Shown here in pieces: positions 44,801 to 47,772 of a DNA stretch of 47,772 nucleotides. This stretch comes from CAZGMJ01 sp964526785 (GTDB taxonomy: Bacteria; Planctomycetota; Phycisphaerae; Sedimentisphaerales; Anaerobacaceae), in assembly GCA_964526785.1 (NCBI GenBank), contig CAZGMJ010000042.1, positions 1 through 47,772 on the forward strand, written 5' to 3'. Made by a program: the position numbers and the translations under genes. How positions within the stretch are numbered: the stretch's first letter is position 1; each line of letters opens with the position of its first letter. The notes beneath the pieces are model-generated. The model was not told where the DNA came from. It ran no database searches and saw only the letters and a program-made list of their open reading frames with translations.

Positions 44801-45467
44801 CGCGTCCAATCTTCATACCCGTCTTCACATTCTTGATCATCAGCCCACGACATGTTTGGTGAGTGGAGTTTATATTCAATCCCTCCCATACACGATTACT
44901 CCAGTCGTTGACATCCCAACTAGAAGCGTCGGAGACAGTATAAATGGAGCAGTCTTCAAACCAGATGTGATCGTTGTTGTATCCGTACACAATGGACCAA
45001 GGTCCCCACCCGTCGCTAGGATCCGCGCCGTGATCCGCAACACTACTCGGTGTCGAGCTTTCGGGAGTAATCGTCAAACCAACGAATTTCCAATAGGATG
45101 CTCCCTTCAAAACTATGTTGCGCAGAAAGGCCTTCGCCCCAGTCTCACTGCGAATCGTGACATATCCTGTATTATTCTTGCCGCTTGCGAGCGTACCGTA
45201 GTAACCGTCCCGCAATATCACTTCATCACCACTAGCGATCAAAGAGCGTGCTTTCTCCAGCGTCCTCCATGGCTGGTCGCTGGTGCCGGGATTGGCGTCG
45301 TCGCCGTTGGCGGCGTCCACGTAATAGGTGGCAGCTGCGGCCTCGGAGGACAGTACGGGCACCGCGCACAGGATGGCCGCAAGGAGAATGACTAACTGGC
45401 GGTGCACGTGTGGCCTGCTGTTCTTATGATGTGTCTCGATGTATGTGCTCTTTGCTGAGGTATTCAT
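38865..45467 (-). CDS. Giant 2200-residue surface protein: beta-helix, 12 cadherin-like repeats, BNR-like repeats, ZU5-like domain and sorting tail
   Basis: Signal peptide at about 24-46 (LVILLAAILCAVPVLSSEAAA). Residues 47-440 are a right-handed parallel beta-helix of the DUF1565/polysaccharide-lyase style (TYYVDAANGDDANPGTSDQP; many short IxNNxV turns). Residues 458-1521 hold twelve tandem cadherin/He_PIG-like repeats of about 88 residues, each with xSATDPDGDxVTYS, FxWTPxYxQAGxY and VxNxNRAPVL. An Ig-like module follows (about 1525-1635). Residues 1640-2010 carry beta-propeller/sialidase-like repeats (VVWQDNRAANWDIYVASSNDG; VAWQDDRNGNQDIF). A ZU5-like segment (GMEFDVPVTVTIPY ... RTTHFTPF) precedes a nine-Gly run, Cys2161, a hydrophobic helix (about 2171-2188) and an Arg cluster. 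Probably exported, calcium-stabilised and anchored or released by the adjacent CPBP protease. Confidence 0.9.
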   Translation of the reverse strand: MNTSAKSTYIETHHKNSRPHVHRQLVILLAAILCAVPVLSSEAAAATYYVDAANGDDANPGTSDQPWRTLEKARSLIASGDEVILRDGYYGTLASGKNNTGYVTIRSETGAKAFLRNIVLKGASYWKFVGLTITPESSTPSSVADHGADPSDGWGPWSIVYGYNNDHIWFEDCSIYTVSDASSWDVNDWSNRVWEGLNINSTHQTCRGLMIKNVKTGMKIGRDSIVERCSIDGFIDGIMIGGPNIVVQDNTILNVYFNIGGTHEDAIQGWGVDGSNIYIRRNYINARTDPDRTIDGLQGIFCEYEYADGFTVENNVVLVVSNHGIKIGEHPTDVIRNLRIVNNTVVRCYKSAGSTPAIGFQATEPYDSIVRNNIAHSYDPGIPERNTVVDNNIEIEDYEAAEEFVSFSTGNVHLTSGSSFRDAGSSSNAPAEDIDGKARPVGPAVDVGAYEYGTSEPQAGAPVLDTIGNKEVFEAEQLAFTISATDPDGDTVTYSTSEVLPGGATLSSTTGAFSWTPAYDQAGTYGVTFVASDGTNEDSETITISVWNAGRPPELTSIANQSGSEGVPISLELSASDPDGDALTYSGYNLPDGATLSDQTFAWTPGYTQAGSYDVTFSVSDGALEDSETVTLTIANTNRSPSFASTADQSVEENAALNFTVSASDSDGDPLTYSASGLPSGATFSDASFAWTPGYDQEGSYSVTFTASDGAAQDTQAVGITVANSNRAPVFAPVSDQSVSENAQLSFSVSATDADGDAVTYSAASLPGGASFSNQTFTWTPTYTQAGTYTASFLASDGQDQTTESVTISVSNVNRAPALAAIGDQAFSENTAGGFTLSASDPDNDTLTYSSSTLPTGASLSGSTFTWTPGYTQAGTYSVTFTVSDGQAEDSETITLTVSNTNRAPYFGDTPDRTVSENASLNFSVSATDTDGDSLSYSATNLPAGATFSGRTFDWTPTYAQAGTYSVQFTADDGQDQTSQTVGIVVDNVNRAPVLASIGSQSVDEDSALNFPISATDADGETVTYSALNLPSGAALSGSTFAWTPTYEQAGSYQITFIADDSTDQDSELVTVTVANVNRPPVLDTIGARAVAEDSLLTFSVSASDPDGQQITYSASGLPDGATFADGVFRWTPSYEQAGAYSLTISAGDGSATDVETVALTVENVNRTPVLSAIANQTVAENTALSFSVSASDPDGDDVTVTAGSLPAGATFSAESFAWTPTYEQAGSYELTFTASDGSATDTETVTVTVGNTNRPPELLAIGDKSTDEDTALTFTVTADDPDGDTITYSAQDLPDGAGFSANQFSWTPTYLQEGNHTVTFVASDGQAQDSQAVVISVGNVNRAPVLTEIADQSVSENTQLSFAVSATDPDGDAVSYAASDLPTGAAFAGTTFAWTPTYEQAGVFNVTFSASDGDLTDSQTVAIAVGNANRAPVLGELSDQTVDEETTLSFAVTATDADSDTLDLTASDLPDGAAFANQAFNWTPRPDQADATYDVLFVASDGDLQDTQTVRITVNSVDTTAPVVSRTSPAAEAIQAPLNSLVIMDISDSGAGIDADTVAIQVDDEVVYTGDVDEYASASGLCRRRGTPSRYTYTYQANTMYHFDQTVSVKAAAADLEGNRMAEHTYAFRTEMRSFGNNKKVDSAGLEAAKGAPAAIRSSNGDLWAVWHAGPVGARDIYISRQAAGSQVFGSSVQITSDGSDQCNPSIGLDRNDKLYVVWQDNRAANWDIYVASSNDGVKWSRPSAVVDADDNQTNPVLVFDNGSPNYGYVAWQDDRNGNQDIFLAASRNGFSKSDVTQITANAQDQTSPVLTVDGSDVAYCLWTDHRNSSADIYGACSSSNWANAAVVTASGDQTDPAIAPESTGSMLHLVWVDSSQGDADVYYGSSSGLPTSAISGRSLIDDTTAADQLAPAIAVNGATGNGLKVFVCWQDYRNIAGGVGDTDLYMVQVNSGSETNVLLGDDRTNADQSEPMICLDTAGYPAVLWLDNRSAQTDIYYAGSTYMSSDPLTAVDVEAGQEATIGAEPAEIADTDDVSVQVPTGACPHDATIAVYPVVNPRVISNPCLNSYEIGPSGMEFDVPVTVTIPYTASDDSVTVEPYWYDSLTGDLSQQGISDIETLIISPTVHALRFRTTHFTPFYVIGGGAAAAIGGGGGGGGGCSVSPTGDGSVVEFLTPYFVLTCVMVGLRIRDRRRRSRCA
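40905..44095 (-). repeat. Twelve tandem ~266-bp repeats coding cadherin-like modules
   Basis: The DNA encoding residues 458-1521 of the giant protein is a tandem array of about 266 bp per unit. Units are well diverged in codon use, so this is an old amplification rather than a fresh one. The conserved blocks code for DPDGD and NRAPVL. Unit boundaries recur roughly every 89 codons. Confidence 0.8.
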
Positions 45468-45517
45468 GGTTCGGTCTCACCAGAAACTTGGGATACGATT
45501 GTTGTACGCCTTCTAAG

Positions 45518-45539
45518 CGGGCCTACGTACGCAGGCCCG
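45518..45539 (-). promoter_or_regulatory. Inverted repeat in the leader of the giant gene
   Basis: CGGGCCT (45518-45524) and AGGCCCG (45533-45539) form a 7-bp perfect stem around an 8-base ACGTACGC loop, itself partly palindromic. It lies in the predicted 5' leader of the 2200-residue gene, about 50 bp before its ATG. It may be a regulatory hairpin or an operator; no riboswitch family was recognised. Confidence 0.4.
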
Positions 45540-45607
45540 TCACTATAAAATGTAGAAACTAACGGGGCCAAAGGCAAAATGAAGTTCGCCACGGGCTCAC
45601 GCCCAAT

Positions 45608-45636
45608 ATTATAGGACAAGAATCAAGGTAAGTCGA
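45608..45636 (-). promoter_or_regulatory. Candidate sigma70-type promoter of the giant surface-protein gene
   Basis: On the minus strand TATAAT (45608-45613) is preceded 17 bp upstream by TCGACT (45631-45636), four of six matches to TTGACA. Start of transcription would be near 45601, giving a leader of about 134 bases that includes the inverted repeat at 45518-45539. Confidence 0.45.
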
Positions 45637-45771
45637 GAGGCCTCATGAAATTCCCTGTATCGGAACATCCCATTTTGCCAGCACAAACAGCGGCGAAACC
45701 GCGTATGTTGAAATCTGAAGCTGAAATAGGCAATCGGAGGCTGTAAATAAGGGGCTTTACCTAATGGACCC

Positions 45772-45799
45772 TTGACGAAAGGACGATTTAATGTACAGT
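45772..45799 (+). promoter_or_regulatory. Candidate sigma70-type promoter of epsI
   Basis: TTGACG (45772-45777) and TACAGT (45794-45799) on the plus strand are 16 bp apart. The -35 is strong, the -10 moderate. The predicted leader is about 108 bases to the TTG start of epsI. Confidence 0.4.
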
Positions 45800-45913
45800 C
45801 TGTAGCGCATCGGCATGCATTCTCAGGGATGGGGCGCGATTCGCGGCACGGCAGGCGCAGGTTTTCCGTAATGACAGGTAACAGCAGGCATTTGCAGTGT
45901 ATGGAGTACGCCT

Positions 45914-46744
45914 TTGGGGTTAGCCTTGGTGAAACAGGAAGCTGACAATTCGCGAGTCCGCCTGGCGGGGTATATCGCTCGTGCTGCGGGCGGCAGGCCG
46001 GGCAGGGTTCCGCTGATCGTGGTCTGCCTGATTGCGGTCGCCGTGCTGGTGCCGGCGGGCATCGCCTATCGGGCTCTGGAAGCCGATTTTACCGGAACTG
46101 GCGTGGCGGCGATCGATCTGCCCGTACCGCTTGATGCGTTTCCGCAGAGCATAGACGGCTGGAAAGGGCAAGACCTGCCGCTTCCGGCGACAACGCTGTC
46201 CTATATGGAGCAGAACTTTGCGGACGACTTTATCAGCCGCCGGTATATCCTTCAAAGTGGCCCGATCTGGGCCGATCTTTACCTGGTGTACTGCGCTTCG
46301 CGGCCCAGCGCGATTCTGGGACATCAGCCCCGCGTCTGCTATCCGGGCGGCGGTTGGGTGCACGAAAGCACCGATCGATCGGAATTCAAGACGGCAGCGG
46401 GCCAGACGATACCCTGCCTCGTGCACTGGTTTCACAAGCCCGCCCCGGCTTTTGTCCGGGTGGTGGTGCTGAATTTCTATGTGGTGAACGGGCGTCTGGC
46501 GATTGATGAGGACGCCTTCGGCGCGACCGGCTGGCGCACGCCCAATATCGCAGGCGATCCGGCAAGGTACGTCGCGCAGGTCCAGATCAGTTCGACCGTC
46601 GAGAGCAACGCGCGCAAGCTGGCGACAGCGGCGACCGATACGATCCTGGGCTATCTGCCGGATGAGGAGGGGAAGGTAAGGGCACGGCAATTCGAGAGTT
46701 CGCAAGTGCGAAAGTTCGAGAGTCCATACGCTGAACGGCGATAG
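45914..46744 (+). CDS. epsI: EpsI-family exosortase-associated protein
   Basis: 276 residues from a TTG at 45914 with GGAG 7 bases upstream; a GTG at 45929 is an alternative. A basic start and one membrane helix (about 32-52) lead into the EpsI (DUF3485) domain: PLDAFPQSIDGWKGQDLPLP, the invariant HQPRVCYPGGGW (His137, Cys142), and VRVVVLNFYVVNGR. EpsI proteins occur next to, or fused to, exosortases, the membrane enzymes of PEP-CTERM surface sorting and exopolysaccharide loci; their precise activity is unproven. The last 18 residues (RQFESSQVRKFESPYAERR, quoted in part) are coded by the start of the flanking repeat field, so the native C-terminus was probably near YLPDEEGK. No exosortase is in the window; it may lie beyond the right edge. 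Confidence 0.85.
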   Translation: MGLALVKQEADNSRVRLAGYIARAAGGRPGRVPLIVVCLIAVAVLVPAGIAYRALEADFTGTGVAAIDLPVPLDAFPQSIDGWKGQDLPLPATTLSYMEQNFADDFISRRYILQSGPIWADLYLVYCASRPSAILGHQPRVCYPGGGWVHESTDRSEFKTAAGQTIPCLVHWFHKPAPAFVRVVVLNFYVVNGRLAIDEDAFGATGWRTPNIAGDPARYVAQVQISSTVESNARKLATAATDTILGYLPDEEGKVRARQFESSQVRKFESPYAERR

Positions 46745-47345
46745 AAGACGGAACGACAGAAGACGGTAAAATGGCAGAATTCGAGTAGTCGAGAAGTCGA
46801 GAAGACGGTGTGGAACGACAGTAGTCGAGAATACGAGTAGACGAGAAGATGACGGAACGACAGCAAATAGTCCGAGAATACGAGAAGCTACTCGACTCCT
46901 TGACTTCGTTCATAGAACGACTACTCGACTTCTCAGTTACATTGACTACTTGACTCCTTGTCTACTTGACTTCTCAGTTACATTGACTTCTTGACTTCTT
47001 GTTACAGCTTGCTCCCCCAAGGGTAGCAGCCGCAGGGCGCAACCCACGGGGACGGAGTCTGGCTACGGAACGGCAGAAGACGAGTAGTCGAGAAGACGGT
47101 AGAACGGCAGAAGATAGTCCGAGAATGCGAGAAGCTACTCGACTACTGACTTCTTGACTTTTCAGCTAAAAGAGAAGACCAGAATTCGAGAATCTATTCG
47201 ACTACTCGACTACTCGACTACTCGACTACTCGACTACTTGACTACTTGACTTCTCAGCTAAAAGAGAAGACCAGAATTCGAGAATACGAGAAGACAAAAA
47301 GATGAACGACAGAAGCTGAGAATGCCTGACTACTCGACTTCTCAG
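46680..47345. repeat. Self-complementary low-complexity repeat field (GAGAAGTCGAGTAG / CTACTCGACTTCTC)
   Basis: About 650 bp built from two complementary word sets: GA-rich words (GAGTAGTCGAGAAG, CGAGAATACGAGAAG) and their complements (CTACTCGACTTCTC). The plain tandem CTACTCGAC is repeated about five times near 47200-47240. A 32-bp stretch is exactly duplicated at 47162-47193 and 47254-47285, and a CCGAGAA(T)xCGAGAAGCTACTCGACT block at about 46869-46897 recurs at about 47109-47137. The only different material is a GC-rich insert at about 47007-47065. Because the word sets are complementary, the transcript or single strand could fold into many hairpins. No gene is supported. Confidence 0.75.
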
Positions 47346-47383
47346 TCTTGCTGCCTTCAGTCACGATCTCGATGCCTGCAAAA

Positions 47384-47629
47384 GGCCATTGTAAATTTAC
47401 ATTGAGCCGTTGTAAGCTTACATTAGGGCATTGTTAACTTACATTGAGGCATTGCAGATTTACATCAGGGCAATGTTAATTTACATCGTGGCATTGCAAG
47501 CTTACATCAGGGCAATGTAAGTTTACATCGAGGCGTTGTAAGCTTACATCATGGCATTGTTAATTTACATTGAGGCAATGTACATTTACATTGAGGCAAT
47601 GTAAATGTACATCGAGGCGATGTAAATGG
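47384..47629. repeat. Array of twelve 21-bp near-palindromic units
   Basis: Twelve copies of (A/T)TGTAA(A/G)(T/C)TTACAT-like cores occur with a strictly constant 21-bp step: the conserved TG pairs fall at 47390, 47411, 47432, 47453, 47474, 47495, 47516, 47537, 47558, 47579, 47600 and 47621. The core TGTAAATTTACA or TGTAAGCTTACA is a perfect palindrome in units 1, 2 and 8 and near-palindromic in most others. Units are joined by a variable (T/C)(T/C/A)(G/A)(A/G/T)GGC(A/G) spacer. Stop codons occur in all readings of several units, so it is not coding. A 21-bp step equals two helical turns, placing every unit on the same face of the DNA. Confidence 0.85.
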
Positions 47630-47772
47630 CACATATTTCATGTAAGGCGTTACAAATAAAGGACTTACGATACTTTCGACAATTCGGGCACGTAAGCAGG
47701 CACATTGTGAAGAGGCACTAAGCTCGACTTTTGCCTTTTGGAATAGTTATGCTGCCTGACTCAGGTAGTCCA
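47630..47772. other. Right-edge stretch after the array
   Basis: No complete gene. An ATG at 47749 opens a frame to the window end without a good ribosome site. A palindrome CCTGACTCAGG (47755-47765), extendable to an 8-bp stem at 47752-47768, lies at the very edge. The array would be just upstream of whatever gene follows. Confidence 0.4.

Larger units (their letters stand above)
45468..45913. other. Divergent intergenic region between the giant gene and epsI
   Basis: 446 bp, relatively AT-rich, with no supported gene. It contains the leader hairpin (45518-45539), a candidate promoter for the giant gene (45608-45636) and a candidate promoter for epsI (45772-45799). Confidence 0.6.

Noticed and set aside
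45468..45600. Cyclic-di-GMP or other known riboswitch in the giant gene's leader
   Set aside because: No match to the conserved core sequences I know; only a simple hairpin is present.
47200..47285. CRISPR or coding tandem repeats in CTACTCGAC stretch
   Set aside because: A 9-bp simple tandem with complementary words around it; no spacer structure and no long frame.
47384..47629. CRISPR array
   Set aside because: The step is 21 bp with no room for unique spacers, units are palindromic and vary, and no cas gene is present.
1..47772. tRNA or rRNA genes, insertion sequences, transposases
   Set aside because: Looked for T-loop-like GGTTCRA motifs, rRNA-like stretches and transposase frames; none convincing.

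Overview
The window reads as a chromosomal segment of a Planctomycetota bacterium, most likely class Phycisphaerae. This is inferred from the combination of dockerin-type repeats on a secreted protein, many pseudopilin genes, a giant beta-helix/cadherin-repeat surface protein with a ZU5-like end, and moderately high GC. No rRNA or tRNA gene was recognised, so the assignment rests on protein style only. Almost every gene is on the minus strand, so transcription runs right to left.

Layout, left to right. (1) 1-959: the 5' end of a leucine-rich-repeat gene running off the left edge, then a non-coding stretch with an 8-bp inverted repeat and a mosaic of dispersed short repeats. (2) 960-2609: a polyprenyl-phosphate sugar-1-phosphate transferase and a small membrane protein. 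(3) 2945-17832: a long minus-strand pilus / type II secretion-like cluster. In transcription order it holds a PilB/GspE ATPase, PilT, a second PilB/GspE, PilC/GspF, a large pseudopilin, a secreted dockerin protein, a second large pseudopilin, three further prepilins (GspG-, GspH- and GspI-like), a GspJ-like prepilin and an 838-residue GspK/PilX-like protein. A good sigma70-type promoter (TTGACG-17-TATAAT) precedes the first gene. (4) 17902-25026: housekeeping genes: cinA with a possible 31-codon leader ORF, a zinc alcohol/polyol dehydrogenase, a glutaminyl-peptide cyclotransferase, a YchF-family GTPase, a fumarase beta-type subunit, a siroheme-synthase N-domain protein, rplU and a class IV aminotransferase. 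(5) 25073-27259: a secreted glycoside-hydrolase-like protein. (6) 27267-37948: a compact type II secretion operon, gspC-D-E-F-G-I-J-K-L-M, with start/stop overlaps. (7) 38140-45467: a CPBP-family intramembrane protease directly downstream of a 2200-residue surface protein that ends in a Gly-run/Cys/membrane-helix/Arg tail. (8) 45914-47772: an exosortase-associated EpsI protein on the plus strand, then about 650 bp of self-complementary low-complexity repeats and a precisely phased 12 x 21-bp array of near-palindromes.

How it fits together. Two separate secretin/pilus-type assembly systems lie about 10 kb apart: a complete-looking T2SS core lacking gspH and the prepilin peptidase, and a pilus-like set with its own ATPases including a retraction ATPase but no secretin. 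Likely cargo or surface partners sit near them: the dockerin protein inside the pilus cluster, the secreted hydrolase-like protein beside the T2SS, and the giant surface protein upstream of it. The giant protein's C-terminal tail and the adjacent CPBP protease look like a matched sorting-signal/processing-enzyme pair. EpsI and the sugar transferase hint at an exopolysaccharide/exosortase surface programme in the same genome.

The most unusual DNA is the phased palindrome array at 47384-47629 and the complementary repeat field before it. The strongest system-level hypothesis is the giant protein plus CPBP protease pair.
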